Shown: positions 11,801 to 23,800 of the stretch, piece by piece
Layout: each line of letters begins with the position of its first letter
Position numbering within the stretch: position 1 is the stretch's first letter
NCBI RefSeq assembly: GCF_000003815.2
Contig: NC_049979.1
Span: 24,960,931-25,019,005, forward strand
Origin: Branchiostoma floridae
Taxonomy: Eukaryota; Chordata; Leptocardii; Amphioxiformes; Branchiostomatidae
Length of the DNA: 58,075 nucleotides
Direction: 5' to 3'
Position numbers and translations under genes: made by a program
The notes under the pieces: generated by a model
The model's input: the letters and a program-made list of their open reading frames with translations, nothing else
Told to the model about the DNA's origin: nothing
The model's database searches: none

Positions 11801-14800
11801 AGTGCTCACTTCAGTCTGAACCAACCACACAGGGTCTATACCGTAGAAAAGTCATCAAATGTGGATGGCAAACCCACTGTGGACAGCTGTATATATGAGT
11901 GCTCCAAGAACAAGGTAAAGGGGCTCCATCTATAGTTTGGTGTTCATAATTGTAATTATACACAATTGTACAGAGTTAAAATTCAATATATGTAATATAT
12001 CTTGTTTCTTAACTTTACAAACCATTCCTTCCATGCAGTTCTTGATTCCTTACTAGGTAATCAAGTTAATTTCCATACATGTTATTCGTCCATTAGTCGA
12101 CAGTGACTACTTTTGTCATCCATATTTCAGCTTAAGGTTTGTCGGGTTGTGTGAGTTCTCAGTGGCCCAATTCTTGCTCTGAAGTAATGTGTGATTACTA
12201 CTACATGTAGATCATTGACTTATCCTGGTCCTAATACCCCTGTCACATTATCCTCGATCTTCGGGCGTATCGATAATAGATCTGCCATATTTAAGATCGA
12301 CAGAGGGTTGCGTGTATTTTTCACCTGAAAACCGTCCCTGTCACATATAGGCCATATTTTGTACCTTGTACAATTGCTGTGCAATAATGTTATATTTATA
12401 AGTGAGGCTCGGGCGATTGCCGCAGAATCGTCATCTGATTGATTTTCGCCAAATGTGACGGGTATAAGCACTAATTATCACTGTGATAGCATTTTTCATG
12501 TTGTCGTTCACAGGTCCAAAGAGTTGCTGTTACCACAATCCCCCTAAAGAGTCCCGTTGTAGGACAAGGGAGAAACCCAGCAGAGGACAAGTTAGTCCTG
12601 TCATGTGAGGACAGGTCCCTGGTGTTGTATGATGACCACAGGAGAGTGACGGAGTGCACACAGGCCATGTTTCCTGCTCCGTTTTTATCCTGGCACCCTT
12701 CTGGCTGTGTCTTTGCCATCTCCAACCACAGAGGAGAAATACAGGTAATGATATGTAGAATCTGATGTTGTTCTTCTTTAGCTTGTTGTTGTTGCAAAAA
12801 ATGTAGACGATGTACATGTAGTATGCACAAAATGTGCAATCAATAAAGCACTATGGAGGGTGGCAGGCACTCAATTGTTTGGGGGCTTATTGGTCCAAAA
12901 TAAAAAAGAGCGAAGTGGGCCAATTGTTATGGGTATTGCCCATTCACAAACAATTATGTCCAGGTCCGGACCTGGACTGTACCTGTACATGTACTACACA
13001 TACCTGAATTTTCTGTAGCTGTACCCACCCCTTACTCTTTACTACATGTGTATAGCTTCCGCAGACTATATCCAGCCTGGCAAAGTTTATTGCTCTCTCC
13101 AGCTTCAGAAAGACTTTGTTTCAATCGCACATGGCTCAGCTATATAATTTGAACTCACTCTTTTCTCCCCTTTCCCAGAGGCATGAAAACACCAGATAGT
13201 ATCCCCATAACACGTTTTGGGGGGTTAATTTAGGTAACCGTCCAAATAAATTTCATAAAAGTCTGTGATTGCCCTTGCCCTTATAGTTAGCGAGCCGTAC
13301 GTTGTATACTCATTTTCATGCATGTAGAGTAGGGCTGGGTACCGATACAGAAAATTCAGGTCCAGGTCCGGTTCAGGTCCAAAGGATTAGGTCCAGGTCC
13401 GGACCTGAACCTGGACCTGATGCAGTATGACTCATACCAATGGTCCATTTTGCTACAAAGAAATTTGTTTGGTGGAGTATTAGACTTACACTGGCGTTTT
13501 AAAACCATACAACGCTAACTGCACCTGTACGATTGGCTGTAAAACTTGGTAGAAATTACTATAAATTCTACTCTACTTCACTCTTGTTATTTTCTTCCAT
13601 CTGCAAGCGCTAAAATGTGTGAATGCCTGATAAAATAATCTGTTAATTTTCGAATCGGTCCAACATCCGGTCCACCTAATTTTTTCAGGTCCGTTTTTCT
13701 GGACCGGTCCAATAAGAAAAACCGGTTTTGTACCGGTACGCAGTACCGATACCCAGCCCTAATGTAGAGCAAAACTCTTTCAGATTTTAGACATGGCCTT
13801 GGGAACTATCAACATCCAGTTGTTGGCAGAGGAGCCTTGTTCACAACTGACCTTGAACACCACCAGACATTTCAGGTAATCCGGTCTTCGAAGCAGTAAT
13901 TACTCTGTGACTGGAGGGTAACCTCCATCGACAGAGTATTGTTGTCGGCCTATGTCTTGATTATTCGCTCCCATATCTCTATGTTCCGTTTGCCGCTTTC
14001 GTATGTAGTTAATGGTATGTTGTCTGTACTCATTTGCGCGGTGATGCTTTTTTTTGGTAGCTGTTGTTATAATCGATGTAATAATTTCAGAAATCACCAA
14101 AGTGATGATCCCTTAATTTGTATCATAATAGATTTTGCTAATTGTAATTTTTGTTTCATAACTAGTGAGACATGATTAAGCAAGAAATTTAGAGAAACTT
14201 AATATAATATCATATGATATTTCACAATGTAGGGTTTGAGGTCTCTGAACTCGTTTTTATTTCTTTCCAGAAATGCTGCCCAGCTGGAGAGACTCCAGTG
14301 GACACCAGCCACAGCCATGAGCTCCTCCTCAGACTGGACAGGCGACTGCTACGACTCAGTACTTCTCATGTTTGACAAGTAAGTGTGTCAGTGGGACCGC
14401 GTGGCGCAGTGGCAGCATGTTCGGCTCGAGACCGAGAGGTTGCGGGTTCAAATCCGGCTGCCGTGTCACCGATCTTGTGCCCTTGGGAAAGGCACTTAAC
14501 ACGACTTTCCTCACTTAACTCAGGTGTGCATGAGTATCTAGCTGTGGCTAGTGGCCTTGGCGGGGCTTTGTGGTCGAGACAGGCCTTAGGGGCATGTTCG
14601 GGCATGACGCACCCGTCATGGCACACAAGTCGGGGGTAGGAGGAACCCCTTACATCCTTGGTCGGAAGTCCTCCTAGGAGACGGATACTCCATAAAAAGT
14701 GTGTTTGCAGTGACCTCCATGTACACTATGGGCACCATATGGCACACAGTTGACATTTTAAGTGGGGTAACTATGTAGGTTTTTTTTTTCATCACAGAGA

Positions 14801-17800
14801 AACTAAATGTAAACTGTTACAATCGTCAAAAAGCAGTTACTCAAGCAACTGGAGTATCTTGTAGTTGCTTGTTGCTTTTGGACTATTGAAAATTTGGCTT
14901 CCTTCCCTTTTTACATATTCACATGCAACTAGTAGAGCATTGGGCTCAGAACCAAGAGGTTCTGGGTTTGACACTAGCCTTACCACCGAAGTTGTGCCCT
15001 TTGGGAAGGTTCTTTTTTTGTTCTCTGCTAGAAAGAGCTCATGATGTGTTACATTTTTACTGGAGTCTTTGTATTTGTCTGTCATTTCTATGATATTAAC
15101 AGTGCACAGACCATTGAATTCCTGTACTTAGATGTAGTGAGATCTTTTAGTTTCTTATATATCGTCATCACAGCTTTTCCCACCTTCGCCTCTAGCCAGC
15201 TTTTTTTAAAAAGCTATCTTGTTTGTTCTGTCTTTACCATTCGGTATGAAATTGTGTGAAAGGAGCTCATAATCATGTGAATGCTTTATGGCATGTCACA
15301 GGGGACCACTGGCACTGTTAAGATTTCACCTCGGGGTCTTCAGTAGAGGCAGACTTGGTGCTCAGGAGCTGATTTCAGAATTTTTGAAATCTGGACAAGT
15401 TGATCAGGTATTGTCTGCATGGATGTCAGTCTTCTCATAGATTGAATCCTGAAGAACACGGGTGCCTAAGCATTTGCACAAACCCTATGAAATTTGTAAT
15501 ATTATGTGATATGCACGAATCACTATGCGAAAACGCACGAACCTTATGAACTTCTTATGAGATTTGCTCAGCCTTATGCAAAATTGCCCAACCACTGCCT
15601 GGGTCACGTGACAGACAGAGCAGGATTTTCAAGATGGCGGCTTCGATCTTTGACGATGGAAAATACGATGTAAGATGCTGAAATGAAACAAAACAGTAGC
15701 TCACAAGGTATCAAATACGTCTTCGTGATGGTATATGTCCATTCCATGCCTTGAAATATCACGGGTAGAAACGCTCAAAACCATGCCTTCTCCCGGCCAC
15801 CCTTTTTGTAGAAGGTTCATGCAAATCTCATAAGGTTCTTGTGTATCACGTAGTGATTTGTGCGAATTTCATAAGATTTGTAACATCGAGCAGATTAAAA
15901 TGGGACTGAGCAGAGCACTTGGGACTAATGCTTGTAGCCTTTCACAAACTACACCTATATATCAGATATTTTGTGAAAATGTTCCTTGTTACCCAACGGA
16001 TCATTATACCCCCCAGTGGGAGTCTTCATGCTTCATTGAATATAGAAAAATCATATCTCATATGTCATAAATTGATGTAAGGAGGGATGCAGATGTGTGG
16101 TTATCATTGTGAAAAGGTATACGTAGTATTGTTTGAGCTTAAAGAAAGTACAGAAAACGTGTCTTGATTCATATTCTTATGTGCAAAATGTGTGACACAG
16201 GTCTGTATCAACAAGTTCTGGTGCTGAAACTGTGTTCCACACACGCACGCACGTCATAGAATAGGTAATTACTACTAGGTAACTACCCGTAAGGGCGCAG
16301 TCACATAGGTCCTGCGATTGTTGTATGATTTTGATGCCATGGGATTTTCAAGCAGGTTGTGCCAGAACTAACCACCGACATGGATCAAAAACAGCATTTT
16401 GTGTAATCTCCAAGCAGACCCTACGGTGCCATAAGATAGTATCAAAGCTGGCCAGGGACTATAGCCGGCTAAGGGAGTCAAACGGGCACCGGCACCTATG
16501 GGGCGTTTGATACTATAGATAACGCACCGTGGATCTGGTTCGAGATTACATTTTGTGTACCAAGAAAGTTGATACATGTACGTACATTTTTGTCCGGCCA
16601 AATGCCTTTAGTTAGCGATCGTACAGCGATCGCACGAGCTATATCATTAGTATATGTGACCGTGCCTTAATACGAGATCACAGGAATTCCGCTTTACTCT
16701 GTAGCGGGCCTGACGTATGTTTGTTCTATGACGTCTCTGCAAATAAGTAAATGAACTATAACCTTGTCATCATTCAACCTAGTTGGCCATTATCTCCTGT
16801 CTGCGAGCAATGTACAAAGACTATGAAATTGCAAGACACAGGTGACAATTAATTGTTATATTTTCTTATTCGTTTTCAATCTTGGAATCTCTGAGCAGCC
16901 TGTACGGACAAAGATGTCACATTGGCCGTAGAAGAACTAAGCACGACAATTGTACACGGTACAATGCATGGCAACAAGTATTACACCAAGTACAAAATAT
17001 AGGTCATCATCATCGGTCGACGTACTTACACACGACAGGGTTATACCGCCCCTTACGGAGTGACATACCATTTCGTATGGCTAATTACAAGATGGGGATG
17101 TGCCAGTTGTCCCGTTAAGGTGAATGACAGTAAATCACTGTGTAGCTGATACGAGGCAGAGGTTCGCCAGGCCTCCATCCTGGTGATTTGTAGTGAATCA
17201 CCAACTCCAGACAGCAGGATTTGCACCATCGCACACCGCACGTTTGGTGGGTTCAAGTGCGCGGGGTGTTGCTCTCCTTAAACACAGGACCTTCATTTAA
17301 CGTTCTGAGGGACAGCCGTAGCCGAAGCTAGGTACTCATTTTAATCTGAGTAAAGTGAGGAAAGCCGCGTAAAGTGCCTTTCCCATGGGCACAAGATCGG
17401 TGGCACTGCAGGATTCAAACTGGAAACTGGAAAGTTATGTAACAATAAGGACTAACATTATTCTTTGCGTTTGTTGTAGTATTGGAATGGAGTGGGCTAA
17501 TCATAAGTATCGATGTTCCTTCTAATATCAAAGCAGTCCTTGTTTTGCCAATTTTTTTCATTATGTGGGTTGTGACATCTAAAGATATATACAAATCTGT
17601 TTGTAGCATCGAGTCTCTTGAAATCTGTTGTACTTTATTTGAGCAATGTGAATAATTCATTACATAAAAAACTGTATTTAGAAACATTCCATTATAAAGT
17701 AAAATTCATCTTCTTTGGACTTTGGGCAGAATGGACAGAACCCTCGGTCAGGGGCTACATTGTATAGTATCTGCCTGTTTCTATATTCAATTTATGGCTA

Positions 17801-20800
17801 CTGATTCTTAATTAGTTATTGCTTTGCAAATTTTAATGTTATTATATCATAAAGGTATGTTTTTTGTTCATAATATTCTTTTGATTTGCTACGTTACAGA
17901 CAGTACTAGTTTTGAATCGTTTTCAATAGAACTAAACCACTCCTGTATGGATATATCTTGTTGCCGGATGCGCAATTGGTTGGCAATGTATTCTGCTTTA
18001 TAAACCTCAGGTTTTGACCATATTTGTCCAAAGCTGTGGTAATAGAGAATGTCCTCAACATGATTAATCCAGTCAAGGTCGCCAGTAAATACAGTGTTGT
18101 ACATGTATGTGTAAGGACCAGTCCTCAGGTAAGTTTACCAAACGGTGCCAGTACTTAATGAGCTGAATTCTAGCAAATATTATAATGGGAAAAGTTCCTC
18201 TCTTCTCACGCCGTACTAGAATATTTTGAGTGGACTCCAAGTAGAAATTTTTGAAAACGTTTGTCAAGTATCATCTCCGCCCCAGTAATTATCTTGTTTA
18301 CTTTCCTTGAGTAAACTACCCTGCGGGCACGGGTTCATCCCGGGAGGCGGAAATCATCACGCCCCTGTCAATCGGTCTAATGGGAGAACAATGAGCTGTT
18401 TATGGCTTCTACAATACAATACACACTTCACATCCTCGTCCATTTTGCAACCTGTATCAAGTTTATATAGTAGTAGTAGCTGTTGATAGTACATGTACTT
18501 ACTTCTGGTTCTGCTTGGAAACGAGAAATTGTTCAACTACAAAAAACGAGTCACAAGTATACTTTGATATTTTTACATACATAAACATAATAAAATATTT
18601 GGGTGCACTCTGTGCACCCACAGAAAATAATTGGGTGCACAGCTCCAATTTTGGGTGCACCTGGGTGCACATGCACCCAGTATTTCGAGGCCTGCTATTG
18701 TACATAGGTTACTTTGGAGTTCCCAGTTCCCAGCGATATAGTCCATTCTGTTGATACCGTAGAAATGGAACAACACAAGTACGGCGCTCGACAACAGTGC
18801 CAGGGAAGGAGAACTCCTAGGGATGGAGTTTATATCATGTCCCCGCCCCTGCAATTATCTTGTTTACTTTCCTGGAGCACAACTTCACAGCCGGTGCGGC
18901 ACGGGAGGCGGAAATCATCACGCCCCTGTCAATCGACGAATGTGTCTTGAATTGGAGTACAACGGTCTGTTTATGACTTTTCTACAGACTTCAGTTTCGG
19001 TTTCAACAGGTAAGGATCGTGTTTCTGTTAACGTTCCTGACATTCTAGCGTTGTGCGTTTCTATTTGCACTAACTTACCAACATACACAGTCAGAGCAAT
19101 ACTATACCAACAAACAGTGGCGATAACGAGTATTAACCATAATTGGTACATGGTGGGCTGCCCTGACTGTCCGGCCCGGGCGCGCGGGGATTAATGAAGG
19201 CCTGTGTTATCAATCAGGCGTGAAATGACCGTGGCCAAGTAAACAGTGCCATGGACTGTAGTAGTAGTCCACTGGACTGTGGCGTGGAAAATATCAGCTG
19301 CCCATACATGTACCATTATTCGTACAAAATAAGGAAATTTAGTTACAAATACAAAGTTGCACGTAAGTACTATCATGTAAGATGTAAGCCACATGTGCCA
19401 CAAATCGCCGCATAGCAGGGAGTTTTTCTGAACCGAGCTCGAAGCGCGACATTAAACAGCACTTGACCATCAAAGAGACTCCAGACTAGCGAAGATCATC
19501 AAAGAAATTAATGTTACCAGCGAGAAAAATAGGAACATCTTGTGTCCCGCTATTCATTATGAACAAGGCGTATCTTATGTAATTAACGGGAGTACGAGGT
19601 CTCCTCACAAGATCTACTTCGCGATGCCTGCCTTCAACCGCCAGTTTTACCGTCAGCTGTGAAGAGGAATGGCGATCACAAGCAAACGCATCAAAACCAC
19701 AATTTGTCTTCTTACCGTTGTAGCGAGGAAAATGTGAATTTTCTTTTTCTTCATTTATCACAAAAAACTTGTTTATTTTCAATACATACACTGATATACA
19801 GCCACCCTTTCATAAGTTAGTGAGAAGTTCCTTAGAAATTACGGGACTTCTCATTCTTTGTTGGTGGGGTCAAGCAGGGGTCATGTTATTGTTTTCCCTT
19901 TGCGCTGGGTTTGGCTGGTGGCGTAACGAAAACAATAGTTTTACTCCCCGAAACAGCTCAGATAACGACATTTTTACCGTGAGTCAAAGCTGTATATTTT
20001 ATTTGCCGTGTTAGAATCTCCGACATCGAAAGACCTGTAGGAATCTATGATTTCAAAGGCCAAGTATGGACGGAGCATGTTTCACTGAACGGTCATGACT
20101 ACCTGCAATTTTTTGGTTATCCGTAAATCGTCCGGTCTAGATTGGTTTTGTATTTGTATTTGTATTTTTTGCTGTGGACATGCCTGATGCTCACATGATT
20201 TGCATTTGATGATGTGGATATCGATAATTCATTCATGACCTGAAATTCTGAACGAAAAACATTTTCGGGACAACAAACTTACGTGTTGTACATGTTTAGC
20301 CTGGCTAAATTATGTGTTTTATCAAGGCGGTTATATAACGGCCTTTTCCCCTCATTGTTTGCTTGACATTTTAAGAACTGTAAAGAACCACATTATCATT
20401 TTTTTGTACGTGTATTTTTAAAGATTCGTCATGCGTCACTTTGCACATCTGTGTCACGTCTTCTGTACACACAATCAGTTTTTCCTATTGCTTTACCCTT
20501 TCCCCTTATTTCTTTGTAGGGTTGTACTGGCCAATTTTTACCAGTACATGCGCAACTTTCAGTAATCAGATAATACGGATCTAAGCGCAAGCAGAAACAA
20601 ATATAGATCAAGTCGTATTACAATATGGTGGTTAGTTCTCCCAACATAACTATATGATATACGAGGTGCGTTCAAAATAAAACTTGATCAGAACGGCTTC
20701 TAACTGAAGAGATCTACGTACTCAAGTCTTTACTCTACTCTGGAGAAAATCGTGAAAAAAGGGTTGTACAATGTGAAGAAACATCATCTACATGGACACA

Positions 20801-23800
20801 CACATGGCACTGCACGACAGACAGTTTCGAAGGGGGCGTCGTCAACAGGTGCCACTGAGCTGTAATAAAACCAGGCCTTGTTGACCCAAGCATCCCTCCT
20901 GAATTTGTAGGTTTTCTGGATTAACTGTTTCTTCGGTTGTTGTTTCCGGCAATGTCTTGGGTTCGCTGCATTCTCGACAAACCACACCGAGATAAACTCC
21001 CTGTCCACGTTCTCGTTCTGCAGAAAACTACTCTCCAAGCAGAGGTTAGGCTCAGGCTGTTTTTTAACGTTTTTTTAGTCGTTTTTATCTGGCCTTCGGT
21101 TGGGCTCTTTGTCCTGACTAATCGTCCTATCTTACTCTAAAAAATGACAAAATAGAAAGCCCAATAAAAACGACTAAAAAAACGTTGAAAAACAGCCTGA
21201 GCCTAACCTCTGCTTGCAGAGTAGTAAAGTAGGCTGAATAGCTGTGTTCCCGGTCGGCGAACGGAATACAATGTGTGGCTACCCGTCATGGGTCGTTGGA
21301 AGGGGGATTTTCGTACTGATAGATCACGGATGCACGATAAGAGGTTAGTGTAACGGCCAGGGCCCACCACGTATGGGGATCCTGCCCCATCTGGTTCATG
21401 TTAAGATGACAATAAAGATAATCGATCCTCCGTGGTCAGGTAGTTCTGGAATGTAAAGGGAACATGTACAGACCTCAGTCCTCCTCCCTGAGCTATCCCT
21501 CTAACCCTATCAAAGTTTACAAATGCAAGCGTCCAAAATCGTAAGGATCTTGCGCTATTTCATTTCATTGCAACGTTACTTTTGAACACAATGTCGTAAG
21601 TCAGAATTCCAGAGTTGCCGACCCGTGATACGTGACTTACTGTTTAATATGCTCTCTTGCTTCAAACCATGGTGGATATCACGCATCACATCGTATCATC
21701 AAGTTTTCAATATCTTATATACGAATAGTAAAAATCATAAAACGAAGCCAGGTGAAATTATACCTGTGGTTTACAAGAAATCGCTGGCGAAAGTGTGGTG
21801 AGGAGTCCCACATAACTGTGGTTCCCGATCCACGTCACGGCAGGCCGTTTTTCTGCTTCCAGTGCGACCCCGCCGGTCGGCCATCAGTCGTGCAACATCC
21901 GCGTCAGAGGCTCCATCTCAACTTCCGACGAAAAGCGTCTGCCTTCGTGCCATTGATGGTCAGGTTGTAGGGCTTATTAGATGCCATTTCCTGAGATACA
22001 GTATCTCCGCTCTTCTTGTACCTGACATATATGGCTTTCGGGCATCTCAGACGGCCAGTTCTTGCGCTTCTCAGCCGCCCTAGTAGTCAGCAAACCGTCA
22101 GCTTGAAGCATACTTATTGCGACAATACAACGTTACGTAGAACTAGAATATCGAAAAAGAGACAACCGAAAGACGCAAACGTAATTGAAACAGCAAACGT
22201 TTTCTTCAGGTCTGTACTCTCTCAAGTTATTTGAGATATTATACCTGTATCTTTATTAAATTTTTGCGTTTGGACACTTGACACAGTATTCCCGCCATTT
22301 GAAGACATGTCCCGTGGAATATGCTTTAACACCATGCCTAGATATCATATAGCGTATTTAGTTAAATCTTTATTGTGTAACGTGTAATACAGGTAGTTTG
22401 TTTTGACACAAGGTAATGTATTTTATTTCGACTTATATTTGCACTTGTCTCCGATGTCGAAGCATTTTTCTTCCCTGTTGACTGTTCAATGTTAGGCAAA
22501 AATCCCTTCTCCCAGCCTGTGAAACATGATACAGGCAGTTAGGCCGGCCCGGCTCGTACGCGCCGGCAGAAATGTTTACACACAGTGGGGTGCGTGTGCC
22601 GGAGTGATCGTTCCCCGCCACCCCAATGTGGGAGAAGGCAACTAGTGTCTGAAGGAACGCTTCAGGTTACGCCTGTTTTGTCAGGGAGGTGTCTCCTAAA
22701 AGTATTAGTCATCACATAACCACCAATATTTTTCAGTGTCATGAAGATAAATTAGGAAAAAAAACAACGATATTTGCATGTATGTTCACATGTAACCGTA
22801 CACGTTACCAACAGCGTGTCTTATAATTGGCAACAGGAGCTGTCAGGCAGAGCAGCGGCTCGGTGGCAGTCATGCTTGGCTGGTTGCCCCGCTGTGAGTT
22901 CTGGCTAACATAAACATCCCTGCCATTCCTACCCATTCCCTGACCAAAGGATCTGGGTCAGGCTTCCAGGGAGCCAGTTGCCTGTTGTACAGAAATTTCT
23001 CTCGTCCAGTGCAAGTAGCCTGGGAGGCACTGTACAAGGTCACTAGAAAATACGAAAGAAGTTACATTGCCGCTTGCGACTTTACTAGCCACCTATCCGT
23101 CAACTGCGCTGACATATTGTACCGTCAACCCTGGAGAAATTGGTATTGATCAAGGACATTTTATAACGTCCTTGGTATTGATGTAAAAAAAAAAAACAAC
23201 AACATTGTTTTACTGTGCCTTTACAAAGTTTAATATGATACATTATTGGAAATGTAAGTGTATAAGTATGATTGAATAGTCAGCCTTCCTTTTTTCATTT
23301 TGCGTAGTCTTTGAGTGTATTTGGCAATACAACTGTACTAGTATGTGAGCTTGTATGCATACTTGATAAATAAAGATACTAGTAAACTTCACTTCCGCTT
23401 TCCGCTGTCATAGAGGTAGCAAACACTCGTTGTAAAGCAACCTAGATATATTATTCTTGCTATAAAGTTGCCACATCGTGGTCGTAGGAAGAAACAGACA
23501 TATCTGTAAGTTCTTGTTCTTGAGCAGCCCTCTCAATGTGCGTTTTCGCATAGTGATTCGTGTGTATCACATAATATTCGTACGAATTTCATAGGGTTCG
23601 TGCAAATGCTTAGGCACCCCTGAAGAAGGCTTTTACAGTAATGACTGTACTTAGTCTAATCTAATTTAATAAAAACAGTAAAAATCATGAAGTTTTTGTT
23701 GAAGATATATGATTTGGATACAATGTGTTTACAATGATCCAATAAAATCCAGTTAAAATTCAATACTGTTGAAATATCTTTCATGTGTGACATACATGTC

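Larger units (their letters stand above)
15458..23620. mobile_element. 8.2-kb segment bounded by about 90-bp inverted repeats, filling WDPCP intron 14
   Basis: GGGTGCCTAAGCATTTGCAC at 15459 onward, through CACTATGCGAAAACGCAC, recurs as the reverse complement at 23535-23620 (GTGCGTTTTCGCATAGTGAT to GCTTAGGCACCCC). The outer flanks read TGAAGAAC and TGAAGAAG, a near-perfect 7-8 bp target-duplication candidate. A subterminal inverted copy of the same motif is at 15805-15885. No transposase was recognised inside; the interior holds several smaller repeats listed separately. Either one long non-autonomous transposon or two independent MITE copies in opposite orientation would explain this. Confidence 0.55.

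Noticed and set aside
14392-14470. Functional tRNA gene
   Set aside because: The promoter boxes are tRNA-like but the acceptor and anticodon arms do not pair, and the SINE tail follows directly.
14385-14639. Frame over the SINE at 14392 and its antisense partner
   Set aside because: The A and B boxes and the shared tail with other copies show it is a SINE. The same frame appears in unrelated copies only because of shared sequence.
21890-22090. Coding-like minus-strand frame containing VRYKKSGDTVSQEMASNK
   Set aside because: About 68 codons with stops at both ends and no clear splice sites. It may be a fragment of an unknown element, but is too weak to call a gene.
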